31,209 bases of DNA from Clostridiales bacterium (GCA_012842725.1 DUSG01000057.1:1-31209), one strand, 5' to 3'; shown: positions 7,504 to 16,371, numbered from the stretch's first letter. A program made the numbers and translations. Notes: generated from the letters alone by a model not told the origin.

Positions 7504-9072
7504 ATGACAACTATAAATTCAAATGTGAAAACGGCAACTCCAGATTTAAATTTGAAAAGTGATGTTATATTAGAAGCAAAAGGAATATGTAAAGAGTTTA
7601 ACGGAGTTTATGTGTTAAAGGATATAGAATTTGATTTGAAGCCTGGTGAGATACATTCTCTTGTAGGGGAAAATGGGGCAGGTAAATCTACTTTTGTAAA
7701 GATTTTGTCGGGGGTACACAAGCCTTCAGCAGGTAATATATATCTTAACGGACAGCCTGTTTCCTTTGATAGTGTCTGGCAAAGTGAAAAAGCCGGGATT
7801 AGAACAGTACATCAGGAGATCAACTTGGTACCTTATTTCAGTGTATACAAGAATATTTTTATTGGTGCAGAGAAAAGGAAAAAGTTTGCCGGCTTCAATT
7901 ATACTGATGACAAAAAAATGAGAGAGATGGCTCGAGAGGTTATAAAAAGATTAGGCATTGATTTTGATGTGAATACGCCGGCTATGTTGTTAAATGCATC
8001 AATGAAAAGGATAGTAGAGATAAGCAAAGTTCTTGTTCATAATCCTAATATTGTAATTTTTGATGAGCCTACGACTTCGCTGGGCGAAGAAGAAAGAAAA
8101 AGGCTTCTAAAGATAATTAAAAGTTTGAAAAATAGCGGTTTAAGCATAATATATATTTCCCATAACCTAGAAGAAATAATGGATATATCCGATAGGATTA
8201 CAGTATTTAGAGATGGAAGAAAAATCGACACCATGAATGTGGAAGAAGCATCTATTGAAAAGATTGTCTCTATGATGTTAGGACATAAGACATACAATAA
8301 TTACCAAAGGGATTGTAGCTACTGTTATGATGACATATATCTTGAAGCAGAAAGCTTATATACAGACAAATTAAAGAATGTAAGTTTTAAATTGAGAAAA
8401 GGAGAAATCCTCGGCATTGCAGGAGTAGTAGGAGCAGGAAAAACTGAAATTGCAAAGGCTATTTTTGGATTGGATCCAATACATAAGGGACGTATAAAAG
8501 TGATGGGTAAGGATTATGAACCCAGTCCCCAAAATGCCATAGACTTTGGAATAGCATTAGTACCTGAGGAAAGACAAGCAGAAGGATTAATTCCTAATTA
8601 TTGTGTCTCAAAAAACACAACACTAACTTACTTAAATAAATGGTGTAAAGGCTGGGTTATAGACAGAAAAGAAGAAATTAAAGTTACGGAAGAGTATATA
8701 AAAAAATTAAGCATAAAAACTACAGGCCCTAATCAGGTAATAAGATTTTTAAGTGGAGGCAATCAGCAAAAAGTTATATTATCTAGATGGCTTAATGGTA
8801 ATTTTCATATAGGAATATTTGACGAACCTACAAAAGGTATAGACATTAAGGCAAAGGAAGATATTTATATGCTATTGGATAGCTTGGCTAGGGAAGGGAA
8901 ATCTATCATTATGTTGTCTTCTTATTTACCGGAACTGATGAGTTTATGCGATAGAATACTTGTTGTAAACGAAGGAAGTATAGTTGGACAGTTTAGCCCG
9001 AAAGAAAAGGATGCGGAGAAAAAAATTATGGCTGCAATGTTAGGAGGAGAGTATTGTGGAAGTTCAGATTAA
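7504..9072 (+). CDS. ABC importer ATPase with two nucleotide-binding domains (RbsA/MglA type)
   Basis: A 522-residue tandem ATPase energising the importer at the inner face of the membrane. NBD1 has Walker A GENGAGKST, Walker B VIFDEPTTSL and a degenerate signature (NASMKRIVEI). NBD2 has the altered Walker A GVVGAGKTE, a full signature LSGGNQQKVILSRWL and Walker B FDEPTKGID. This asymmetry is normal for the carbohydrate-uptake CUT2 class. The ATG has an AGGTG site a few bases upstream and follows the intergenic hairpin. Its 3' end overlaps the permease by 17 bp, implying coupled translation. Substrate is unknown but should be a monosaccharide, sugar alcohol or similar polar compound. Confidence 0.95.
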   Translation: MTTINSNVKTATPDLNLKSDVILEAKGICKEFNGVYVLKDIEFDLKPGEIHSLVGENGAGKSTFVKILSGVHKPSAGNIYLNGQPVSFDSVWQSEKAGIRTVHQEINLVPYFSVYKNIFIGAEKRKKFAGFNYTDDKKMREMAREVIKRLGIDFDVNTPAMLLNASMKRIVEISKVLVHNPNIVIFDEPTTSLGEEERKRLLKIIKSLKNSGLSIIYISHNLEEIMDISDRITVFRDGRKIDTMNVEEASIEKIVSMMLGHKTYNNYQRDCSYCYDDIYLEAESLYTDKLKNVSFKLRKGEILGIAGVVGAGKTEIAKAIFGLDPIHKGRIKVMGKDYEPSPQNAIDFGIALVPEERQAEGLIPNYCVSKNTTLTYLNKWCKGWVIDRKEEIKVTEEYIKKLSIKTTGPNQVIRFLSGGNQQKVILSRWLNGNFHIGIFDEPTKGIDIKAKEDIYMLLDSLAREGKSIIMLSSYLPELMSLCDRILVVNEGSIVGQFSPKEKDAEKKIMAAMLGGEYCGSSD

Positions 9073-10036
9073 AACGAAGAATGCGAATCTTTTGAATTTC
9101 ATGAGGAAATACGGTACAGTACTTGGAGCATTGGTGATATTTATAATCTTTTCTTTCGCCACAAAGAATTTTTTTACAGTTAACAATTTACTAATGCTTT
9201 TAAGACAGATGAGCATGCTGACAATAATATCCTTGGGTTTTACCTTTGTAATGGGAGCTGGAGGATTTGACATGTCTATAGGTAATGCTGCAGGGTTAAT
9301 AAATATAGTATTTGCAATAACCTTGATAAATACCAATAATTTTTGGATAGCATTGCTCGTTTCAATATTATGTGGATTGGTAATTGGTTTAGTTAACGGT
9401 ACTCTAGTGGCCTATGTAGGTTTGCCGGATTTTATTGCAACTTTTGCTGTAGGGTCTATAGTATATGGAATAAAAATGCTGATAACAAAGGGAAATCCGA
9501 TATTTTTCCCAGAAAATATTCCGGCTATTTCATTATTTATTGGACAAGGCTATGTAGGGCCTATTCCTTTCCCAGTAATAATAATGTTTGTATGCGTAAT
9601 CATAGCAATTTTTATTTTGAATAAGACAACATTAGGACGAAGAGTTTATGCAATTGGTGGAAATCCTGTAGCAAGCCTCTATGCAGGTATAAATGTTAAA
9701 AAGTATAGATTGATTACTTTTTTGATTTCAAGCTTCAGTGTGGCTATTGCAGCAGTAGTACTGACATCTAGACTGGGATCAGCGCAACCACTCGCCGGAG
9801 AAGAGTTTTTACTTGATGCTATAGCTGTTGTTTTCTTAAGTACTACAATGTTTGGGGATGGAGAGCCTAGAGGAGAAGGAACATTCGTAGGAGCTTTCAT
9901 AATCAGTATGCTAAATAATGGGTTGACAATGATGAACGTGGCATATTATTTCCAATATATAACAAAGGGTTTGGTTGTAATATTGGCAGTAGTAATATCT
10001 GTTGTATTAGGAAGGAAAATGAATTTGAAAATATAA
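9056..10036 (+). CDS. ABC importer permease (RbsC type)
   Basis: Inner-membrane channel subunit of the CUT2 (BPD_transp_2) class, 326 aa, with many hydrophobic segments and the conserved cytoplasmic loop TTLGRRVYAIGGNPVASLYAGI (about residues 190-210), which contacts the ATPase. The start is GTG 9056 after a GGAGGAG site; it lies inside the end of the ATPase gene. Only one permease gene is present, so it should act as a homodimer as in ribose importers. Confidence 0.94.
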   Translation: MEVQIKTKNANLLNFMRKYGTVLGALVIFIIFSFATKNFFTVNNLLMLLRQMSMLTIISLGFTFVMGAGGFDMSIGNAAGLINIVFAITLINTNNFWIALLVSILCGLVIGLVNGTLVAYVGLPDFIATFAVGSIVYGIKMLITKGNPIFFPENIPAISLFIGQGYVGPIPFPVIIMFVCVIIAIFILNKTTLGRRVYAIGGNPVASLYAGINVKKYRLITFLISSFSVAIAAVVLTSRLGSAQPLAGEEFLLDAIAVVFLSTTMFGDGEPRGEGTFVGAFIISMLNNGLTMMNVAYYFQYITKGLVVILAVVISVVLGRKMNLKI

Positions 10037-10057
10037 AGATTTACGGGAGGGACGATT

Positions 10058-11977
10058 ATGTTACCTACTATGCCCATTGATATCTTGAGGATAAATCTGA
10101 GCAATGGAGAGATAGTACACGATAAAATAGATGATGTATCTTTAATAAAGAAATTCATAGGTGGAAGAGGAATTGCCACCTATATGCTTTTGAAAGAACT
10201 TGACCCGGAGGATAGCCCTTATGATGAGAGTTCGTCCATCATATTTGCTCCTGGTGCATTGACAGGTACTGCGATGCCTAGTTCAGGAAGAACTTCCATA
10301 TTATTTAAAAGCCCTGCTACCGGAAAATTCTTCAAGACTAATGTTGGAGGTCATTTTGGTGCTCAACTTAAGTTTGCAGGTTATGATCTGTTGGTGGTCA
10401 AGGGCAGGGCAGAGAAGCCAGTTTATATATATATAGAAGATGATAGGGTGGAAATAAAAGATGCTAGTTTTTTATGGGGTAAGGACGTAAGGGAAACAAA
10501 TGCACTGATAAGAGAAATACACGATGATCCTCATATACAGACAGCATGTATAGGACCTGCAGGAGAGAACAAAGTAGTATATGCCTCTATCCAGGTTTCA
10601 ATATATAATGCAGCAGGAAGAGGTGGCGGAGGCGCTGTTATGGGAGACAAGAACCTTAAAGCCATAGCAGTAAGAGGAACCAAAGGTATCAAAATAGCAC
10701 AACCTGAAAGATATTTTAAAGCGTTGGAAGTGATATATGGGAAGATGAATTCTGTGCCGGGAGTTAAACCATTGTCTGATTATGGTACCAGCATAGGTGT
10801 CGAATCTACTAACGCAGTTGGAGCTTTTCCGGTAAAGAATTTCCAACAAGGTAGCATTGATAATATCAAATTCCTTACAGGTCAATACCTTGTAGAGGGA
10901 GGATTCTTAAAGAGAAAGATATCCTGCTATTCTTGTCCTGTAGCCTGCCATCGTTTTGTTACAGTTGACAGCGGAAAATACAGAGGCACTTATACCGGGG
11001 GACCTGAATATGAAACATTGAATGCATTCGGAGGTGGCTGTGGAACTACGGATACAGCTACAGTAATAAAAGCAGGTGAGCTCTGCAATATATACGGCTT
11101 GGATGTAATTTCTACAGGTGGATGTATACAATGGCTTATGGAATGCTGGCAAAGAGGAGTAATCAGCAAAGAAGAAGCAGATGGGCTAGATTTAAGTTGG
11201 GGCAATAATGATACGATTGTTGAATTGGTTGAAAAAATTGCATATAGAAAGGGCATAGGAGATTTATTAGCTAAAGGGTTAAAAGAAGCTTCTGAAGAGT
11301 TAGGTAGAGAATCATATAAATGGGCTATACAAGCCAGGGGATTGGAGCAATCAAGGGTTGAAACCAGATCAGCTTTTGCTTATGCTCTAGCTTTCGCAGT
11401 AAGTTCAAGAGGACCCGACCATTTGAACACAGAGACCTTAGCGGAGTTTGGAGGCGACAGTGAGGCAAGAAGGGTCATTAAGGATATAACAGGCAGTGAA
11501 GAATATGCATATCCACATACGACTGATAAAAGAGCGGAAATCGTACGCTGGCATGAGGATATTTACGCTGCTTCAGACTGTATCGGTTTATGTGCCTTCC
11601 CAACTACTGCTCAATTCTGGGTAAGCGAATATGATATTGCAGAGATTTTCTCCGCTGCAACCGGGATTGAAATGGATGCTGATATGATAATGAAAGCAGG
11701 TAGAAGGATAATAACCATGGAGAGAATTTATAACGGCATATTGGGTCATACAAGGGAAGATGATGTATTGCCCTATAGAATGATGAATGAATATCAAAAT
11801 GGTGCATTGCATAAGAATGCAATCAATTCAAAGGAAATGCTTGATTTGATGAAGGATGAATATTTTAAACTTCATAGTTGGGATATGAAAACCGGATTGC
11901 CAACGAGAGATATTATGAAATATTTGGGACTTGAAGAGTTTATTGAAAAAGCATCCAGTTATTATGATTTGGCATAG
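10058..11977 (+). CDS. tungsten-dependent aldehyde:ferredoxin oxidoreductase
   Basis: Oxidises an aldehyde to the carboxylic acid and passes electrons to ferredoxin, using a tungsten bis-pterin centre and one [4Fe-4S] cluster; the reverse reaction is possible in anaerobes. The 639-aa protein is full length. Cluster ligands are C290, C293 and C297 (CYSCPVAC) plus the distal C508 (SDCIGLC). By comparison with Pyrococcus AOR, E317 (GGPEYET) and H455 (PDHLN) would lie at the metal site. The family also includes glyceraldehyde-3-phosphate and formaldehyde oxidoreductases and the YdhV group. The ATG follows GGGAGG by six bases. Downstream electron-transfer genes resemble the Aor complex of aromatic degraders. 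The importer and KDPG context suggests an aldose, sugar-derived aldehyde or 2-oxoacid-derived aldehyde as substrate, which is inference. Confidence 0.93.
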   Translation: MLPTMPIDILRINLSNGEIVHDKIDDVSLIKKFIGGRGIATYMLLKELDPEDSPYDESSSIIFAPGALTGTAMPSSGRTSILFKSPATGKFFKTNVGGHFGAQLKFAGYDLLVVKGRAEKPVYIYIEDDRVEIKDASFLWGKDVRETNALIREIHDDPHIQTACIGPAGENKVVYASIQVSIYNAAGRGGGGAVMGDKNLKAIAVRGTKGIKIAQPERYFKALEVIYGKMNSVPGVKPLSDYGTSIGVESTNAVGAFPVKNFQQGSIDNIKFLTGQYLVEGGFLKRKISCYSCPVACHRFVTVDSGKYRGTYTGGPEYETLNAFGGGCGTTDTATVIKAGELCNIYGLDVISTGGCIQWLMECWQRGVISKEEADGLDLSWGNNDTIVELVEKIAYRKGIGDLLAKGLKEASEELGRESYKWAIQARGLEQSRVETRSAFAYALAFAVSSRGPDHLNTETLAEFGGDSEARRVIKDITGSEEYAYPHTTDKRAEIVRWHEDIYAASDCIGLCAFPTTAQFWVSEYDIAEIFSAATGIEMDADMIMKAGRRIITMERIYNGILGHTREDDVLPYRMMNEYQNGALHKNAINSKEMLDLMKDEYFKLHSWDMKTGLPTRDIMKYLGLEEFIEKASSYYDLA

Positions 11978-11989
11978 GAGGTGTTTTAA

Positions 11990-12481
11990 ATGAAGGTTTT
12001 TCACGTTGAACCAAACAAATGTAGCGGCTGTCATTTATGTGAATTGGCATGCTCTTTTAAACATTTCAAAACCTTCTCTGCCGAGATTTCGAATATTAGG
12101 ATAGAAAGTATTGAAGATAAGGCTTTCAATATACCTATAAAGTGCATGCAATGTGAGGAAGCGTATTGTATGAAGGCTTGTGTGTCAGGAGCTTTGTACA
12201 AGGATTACCTGACTGGGGCTGTGAAGATTGATCAAGACAAGTGTATAGGTTGCAAAGCCTGTGTTATGGCTTGCCCCTTTGGAGCGGTAAACATTATAAG
12301 AATAAATAATAGGTTACAAGTAAGCATATGCGATTTGTGTTCTGGAGATCCTGAATGCGTAAAAGTTTGCCGGGGAAAAGCATTGACCTATATCGAAGAA
12401 GGAAAAGTCAATGCAAGGAAGAGAAGCGATACATTAAATAGAATGGCAGAATCAGCAGAGGGAGGTAATTTAGATGGATAA
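11990..12481 (+). CDS. 16-Cys polyferredoxin, AOR electron-transfer subunit (first copy)
   Basis: A 163-residue HycB/DmsB-like protein with sixteen cysteines in four groups: CSGCHLCELAC (C11-C21), CMQCEEAYCMKAC, CIGCKACVMAC and CDLCSGDPECVKVC. This predicts four [4Fe-4S] clusters forming a wire. Such proteins accompany AOR enzymes (AorA, YdhY types) and carry electrons from the tungsten site to a flavin or quinone partner. AGGAGGT lies upstream and the gap to AOR is 12 bp. Its last codons overlap the next gene by 8 bp (ATGGATAA), so translation is coupled. The C-terminal tail after residue 135 is free of cysteines. Confidence 0.9.
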   Translation: MKVFHVEPNKCSGCHLCELACSFKHFKTFSAEISNIRIESIEDKAFNIPIKCMQCEEAYCMKACVSGALYKDYLTGAVKIDQDKCIGCKACVMACPFGAVNIIRINNRLQVSICDLCSGDPECVKVCRGKALTYIEEGKVNARKRSDTLNRMAESAEGGNLDG

Positions 12482-13142
12482 ATTGAGATTTGTTGGTATT
12501 AGTTCAAGCCCACGACATGGCAATACAGAAATAATGGTGAAAGAGGCTTTAAATGCAGCAAAACAAGAAGCAATGGAAAGGGGCTATGAAGCTGAAACAG
12601 TTTTTGTATCCTTTAAGGGAAAGAAGATACAGCCTTGTCTTAACTGTGATGCATGCATCAGACAAAAGAGATATTGCATACTTAAGGATGACTGGCTGGA
12701 TTTAGTAAAAAACATAATTGATCCTGTACCAAATGGCTTGATATTAGGTTCACCAGTTTACTTTTTCAATGTAAATTCAGCAATGAGAGCTTTCATGGAA
12801 AGATGCACTTCTTTGCTAAAAGCAGTATGGGATCCGGAGTTTCCTCATCCGGTACCGGATTGGTCTAGGACTGCAGCCGGTGCTGTAACCGTAGGATATG
12901 ACAGAAATGGAGGACAGGAGCATGCTTTGACTTCCATGTTACAATTCTTGTTGTTAAACGGCTTTGTAACAGTAAGCGAACCGCATATTGGAGGTTATAT
13001 AGGAGCATCAGGCTGGCAGATGGGGAATGATGGCGCAAAGACTGATGCAATTTTAGAAGACGAGATTGGGTTGGCATCTTGCAGAGCTTTAGGAAAGCGA
13101 ATTGCAAGGACTGGCATCTTGCTTTCCGGCAGAAAGTTATAG
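12474..13142 (+). CDS. iron-sulfur flavoprotein / NADPH-dependent FMN reductase-like
   Basis: A 222-residue flavodoxin-fold protein. The N-terminal GISSSPRHGNTEIM is the FMN phosphate loop of the FMN-reductase family. PCLNCDACIRQKRYC gives the compact C-x2-C-x2-C-x6-C motif (C55, C58, C61, C68) typical of archaeal/clostridial iron-sulfur flavoproteins, which bind one [4Fe-4S] cluster and FMN. GSPVYFFNVNSAMRAFMERC is the conserved flavin-side helix. It probably exchanges electrons with the ferredoxins of the operon, though it might instead protect the complex from oxidants. The start overlaps the previous stop. Confidence 0.87.
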   Translation: MDKLRFVGISSSPRHGNTEIMVKEALNAAKQEAMERGYEAETVFVSFKGKKIQPCLNCDACIRQKRYCILKDDWLDLVKNIIDPVPNGLILGSPVYFFNVNSAMRAFMERCTSLLKAVWDPEFPHPVPDWSRTAAGAVTVGYDRNGGQEHALTSMLQFLLLNGFVTVSEPHIGGYIGASGWQMGNDGAKTDAILEDEIGLASCRALGKRIARTGILLSGRKL

Positions 13143-13161
13143 ATTTTAAGGTGGAAGGATT

Positions 13162-13431
13162 ATGGCGCTTATCAGGTTTTTAGCACCTTTTAATAAAATT
13201 ACCAAAGTTGATTCCTTACAGTTGGATGTGAAAAGCATCAGGGAAATGGCAGGGGAACTGGTAAATATCTTTGGAAAGGAAATGGATGTTATATTGAATA
13301 AAGAAGGGGAACTCTCTCCTGGTATTGTAATATTAGTAAACAGGCGAAATGCCCATACCCTTAAGGGCGCGGATACTGTCCTTCAAGAAGACAGCGAAGT
13401 TATCATTGTGCCCTACATATATGGAGGTTAG
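13162..13431 (+). CDS. MoaD/ThiS-like sulfur carrier protein
   Basis: An 89-residue beta-grasp protein ending in the invariant Gly-Gly (YIYGG), which is adenylated and thiocarboxylated to deliver sulfur in pterin-dithiolene cofactor formation. VNRRNAHTLKGADTVLQEDSEVIIVPYIYGG shows the typical approach to the tail in two parts: NRRNAHTLKGADTVL, then EVIIVPYIYGG. Located inside an AOR operon, it most likely serves tungstopterin synthesis for this enzyme, as AorD-type proteins are thought to do. GGTGGAAGG precedes the start. The codons of the Gly-Gly tail (GGAGGT) also act as the ribosome site for the next gene. Confidence 0.88.
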   Translation: MALIRFLAPFNKITKVDSLQLDVKSIREMAGELVNIFGKEMDVILNKEGELSPGIVILVNRRNAHTLKGADTVLQEDSEVIIVPYIYGG

Positions 13432-13435
13432 CAAA

Positions 13436-13894
13436 ATGGGGGAAGAAAGAATTGTCTGGTTGAAACATAGCAAATGTAGCGGTTGCAATCTTTGTCGATT
13501 GATTTGCTCTTATAACAAGGAGCATGAGTTTAATATAGGGCTATCTAGAATCAGTTTATCAGAGAATGATGAATATGGTTTTGTCCATACAATATGCAGG
13601 AATTGTGAAGACGCACCCTGCATGGATGCATGTCCTGCAGGGGCTATTCATAGAAGAGAAGATAATTATGTGGTCTTAAATGAGAAGAAATGCGTAAGCT
13701 GCAATATGTGTGTGATGGTATGCCCCTTCAACGCCATTGGAACTAAAAAGGATGTCAATTATAAATGTGATACTTGTAATGGTAAAGAATATTGCGCTCA
13801 AGTTTGCTATCATGGAGCGATAAAGTTCGGCAGTTACAGAAAATTAATCGCTGAAAAAAGAAGACTTTTTTTAGACAGAATTGAGAAACTTTAG
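13436..13894 (+). CDS. 16-Cys polyferredoxin, AOR electron-transfer subunit (second copy)
   Basis: A 152-residue protein with four cysteine groups CSGCNLCRLIC, CRNCEDAPCMDAC, CVSCNMCVMVC and CDTCNGKEYCAQVC, so four [4Fe-4S] clusters are predicted. It is a paralogue of the protein at 11990-12481, which is unusual in one operon. ATG 13436 was chosen because GGAGGT (13423-13428) lies seven bases upstream; an in-frame ATG at 13349 sits inside the MoaD-like gene and has no ribosome site. The next gene encodes a flavin/NAD(P) oxidoreductase, so this copy may connect AOR or the iron-sulfur flavoprotein to that enzyme. Confidence 0.9.
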   Translation: MGEERIVWLKHSKCSGCNLCRLICSYNKEHEFNIGLSRISLSENDEYGFVHTICRNCEDAPCMDACPAGAIHRREDNYVVLNEKKCVSCNMCVMVCPFNAIGTKKDVNYKCDTCNGKEYCAQVCYHGAIKFGSYRKLIAEKRRLFLDRIEKL

Positions 13895-13906
13895 GGAGAG
13901 ATATAA

Positions 13907-15154
13907 ATGAATATAGTTGTAATTGGAAGTAGCGCAGCCTCTAAGAGTGCTGTAGAAACTTTGCTGAAAGAAAAAGAAACGGATATTAATATAACTGTTG
14001 TTTCTAAGGATAATAAGTTATTTTATTCCAGGGTTTTGCTGCCGAATTATATTGCCGGAGAAATTGATGAGGAAGGATTACTGTTTGTTGATAAAAGTTT
14101 CTTTGAAGATGAGAGATTGAAAATCATAAAAGGCAATGTAAAAACAATTGACGGACTTAATAAAAGGATATTTGTTGAAGACTATGGTTATATAACATAT
14201 GATAAGTTGATAATAGCAACCGGAGCTAGGCCTGTTATGCCCTATGAATATGATGTGGAGGAGATATGCTGCTTAAGGGACTTGGAGGATGCGGTAAAAA
14301 TTAAGAAGCTGGCTCAAAAAGCGCAAGACTGTATAGTTCTAGGAGGTGGGCTGGTCAGTTTAAAGGCAGCCTGCGCTCTAAATGATATAGGTAAGAAGGT
14401 AACAGTTTTAGTTGAATCAAACAGAGTATTGTCCAGGACCGTAGATTTATATTGTTCACTTATGGTTACGAATATCTTAAGGGAACATGGAATCAACATA
14501 ATTTTGGAGTCTAAAATAAAAGGATTGAGTACTGAAAAAGGAAAATTAAAAGGTGTGGTACTGGATGATGATAGCCTATATCCATGTGATTTAGTTATTG
14601 TGGGTAAGGGTGTAAAACCAAATATTGAATTGGTTAGGGACAGCGGCATTAAAGTGGATAGAGGTATTATTGTGGATGACAATATGGTTACTTCAATGAA
14701 AGATGTATATGCTGCAGGTGATGTAACACAATCTCATAGTTTATTAGATGGAGGTTGTGAACTCTTTACACTATGGCCTGATGCTATGGAACAAGGTAAA
14801 ATAGCCGCATACCATATACTTGGCATTCCCAGGAAATATCTAGGAGGAATCAGTATGAATTCCGTAGTATTTTATGGAGTGCCTTTTATATCAATCGGCA
14901 AAATTACAGAGAATGTGCTGCCTAACTGCTCTGTGTATATAAATAAAAATGATGAGAAAAAAGTTTATAGAAAAATTGTCGTAAAGGATAACAGGATTTT
15001 TGGAGCTGTTTTTGCCGGAGATGTAAGCTATGCCGGAATGGTTTATTGGGATATTAAATCAGGCCGAAAGGTAGAAATACCGCAGAAATATCTTACAAGA
15101 GAGGGCCTTGAAGAACTATATCTTATTAGAAATAAACAGCTATGGACATTTTGA
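13907..15154 (+). CDS. FAD-dependent NAD(P) oxidoreductase, AorC/rubredoxin-reductase-like
   Basis: A 415-residue two-dinucleotide-fold flavoprotein. The FAD site is VVIGSSAASKSA (residues 4-15, a relaxed GxGxxG), LIIATGARP (101-109) is the conserved FAD strand, LGGGLVSLKAA (145-155) the NAD(P)H fold, and VYAAGDVTQ (near 270) the second FAD contact. The rest resembles the small ferredoxin/nitrite-reductase flavin subunits (NirB N-terminus, AorC). It should move electrons between the polyferredoxins and NAD(P), which would make the AOR complex a reversible NAD(P)-linked oxidoreductase. GGGAGAG precedes the ATG and the gap to the ferredoxin is 12 bp. Confidence 0.87.
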   Translation: MNIVVIGSSAASKSAVETLLKEKETDINITVVSKDNKLFYSRVLLPNYIAGEIDEEGLLFVDKSFFEDERLKIIKGNVKTIDGLNKRIFVEDYGYITYDKLIIATGARPVMPYEYDVEEICCLRDLEDAVKIKKLAQKAQDCIVLGGGLVSLKAACALNDIGKKVTVLVESNRVLSRTVDLYCSLMVTNILREHGINIILESKIKGLSTEKGKLKGVVLDDDSLYPCDLVIVGKGVKPNIELVRDSGIKVDRGIIVDDNMVTSMKDVYAAGDVTQSHSLLDGGCELFTLWPDAMEQGKIAAYHILGIPRKYLGGISMNSVVFYGVPFISIGKITENVLPNCSVYINKNDEKKVYRKIVVKDNRIFGAVFAGDVSYAGMVYWDIKSGRKVEIPQKYLTREGLEELYLIRNKQLWTF

Positions 15155-15198
15155 CGGATTAATTAAAATAAAAGGTCTAGAAGAGGAGCTGATAATTT

Positions 15199-16362
15199 AT
15201 GGATACTTTCTTGAATGAGAAAGCTTTGGAATTAAAACAGGGAGCCATAAGAGCAATGTTCGACAGGGCAAAAAATTTTCCTGGTTCAATAAATCTAGGA
15301 ATTGGAGAACCGGATTTAAATACTCCGGAAGAGATTGTTGAAGAAGGATGTAATGCTTTAAGACAAGGCAAAACCCATTACACAGCAAATGCAGGCCTAA
15401 TTGAGTTAAGGGAAAAGATATCTCAATACCTATCAAGACAAAAAATAAATGTTGATCCAGATAAAGAAATAATAGTTACTACAGGAGGAATGGGGGGATT
15501 GGCATTAGCATTGATGGTTACGCTTTCCCCAGGAGACGAAGTGCTTATCCAAGACCCCCAATGGTTGAATTATTATTCCCAGGTAAAATTCTTTGGAGGA
15601 ATCCCTGTGCCTGTACCGGTAAAGGAGGAAAATGGATTCCGTTTGAAAGCAGAGGATATTGAGAAGAAGATTACTCCAAGAACTAAGGTATTAATGTTAA
15701 ACACTCCTAACAATCCTACGGGAGCAGTTTTGGAATATGAGGATTTGGTAGCCATTTCAGATCTGGCTAAGAAATATAATCTTTTGGTTATATCTGATGA
15801 GGTTTACAGCACGCTATTATATGATGGAATGGAGCACCACTCTATAATATCATTACCTGATATGAAGGAAAGAACAATCCTTGTCAACAGTTTTTCCAAA
15901 GCCTTTGCCATGACAGGTTGGAGGATTGGATATGCTGCAGGAAACAGGGTTATAATCGACAAGATGATTAAGCTCCAGGAAAACTTAGTGGCTTGCGTAG
16001 CAACTCCTTCGCAATATGCTGCAATGAAAGCTCTAGATGCATTGAACAGAGTTTCTGAAATGACGGAAATATACAGGGAACGAAGAGATTTGATAGTAGA
16101 AGGTTTGAATAATATTAAAGGTATTAGCTGTATAAAGCCGAAAGGAAGTTTCTATGTATTTCCTAACATTAAAGCCTTGGGCAAAACTTCAGAAGAAGTT
16201 GCTAATGAGCTTTTGGAAAAAGCAGGAGTTATTACAGTTCCAGGTTCAGCTTTCGGAGCCCAAGGTGAAGGATATTTGAGAATTTCTTATGCAAACTCGT
16301 TGGACAACATTAAAGAAGCTTTAAACAGGATAGAAAAATACACTAAACAATTAGTTCGTTGA
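15199..16362 (+). CDS. class I/II pyridoxal-phosphate aminotransferase
   Basis: Fold-type I aminotransferase, 387 aa, of the aspartate/aromatic subgroup (Ib/Ig). K234 in NSFSKAFAMTGWRIGY is the PLP-binding lysine, N171 (NTPNNPTGA) and D200 (ISDEVY) contact the cofactor, and the C-terminal YLRISYANS supplies the carboxylate-binding Arg. It converts an amino acid and 2-oxoacid pair; donor and acceptor cannot be read from the sequence. It is the last gene before the hairpin at 16372, 44 bp after the flavoprotein. In amino-acid fermenters a transaminase feeds 2-oxoacids whose aldehydes are used by AOR, which would connect it with the operon; this is inference. Confidence 0.9.
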   Translation: MDTFLNEKALELKQGAIRAMFDRAKNFPGSINLGIGEPDLNTPEEIVEEGCNALRQGKTHYTANAGLIELREKISQYLSRQKINVDPDKEIIVTTGGMGGLALALMVTLSPGDEVLIQDPQWLNYYSQVKFFGGIPVPVPVKEENGFRLKAEDIEKKITPRTKVLMLNTPNNPTGAVLEYEDLVAISDLAKKYNLLVISDEVYSTLLYDGMEHHSIISLPDMKERTILVNSFSKAFAMTGWRIGYAAGNRVIIDKMIKLQENLVACVATPSQYAAMKALDALNRVSEMTEIYRERRDLIVEGLNNIKGISCIKPKGSFYVFPNIKALGKTSEEVANELLEKAGVITVPGSAFGAQGEGYLRISYANSLDNIKEALNRIEKYTKQLVR

Positions 16363-16371
16363 ACAGGATTG

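Noticed and set aside
7630..8260. Non-functional ABC ATPase because NBD1 lacks a normal LSGGQ
   Set aside because: A degenerate NBD1 signature and an altered NBD2 Walker A are usual in RbsA/MglA-type tandem ATPases.
13349..13435. Longer second polyferredoxin from ATG 13349
   Set aside because: The extension overlaps the MoaD-like gene in another frame and has no ribosome site or family likeness.
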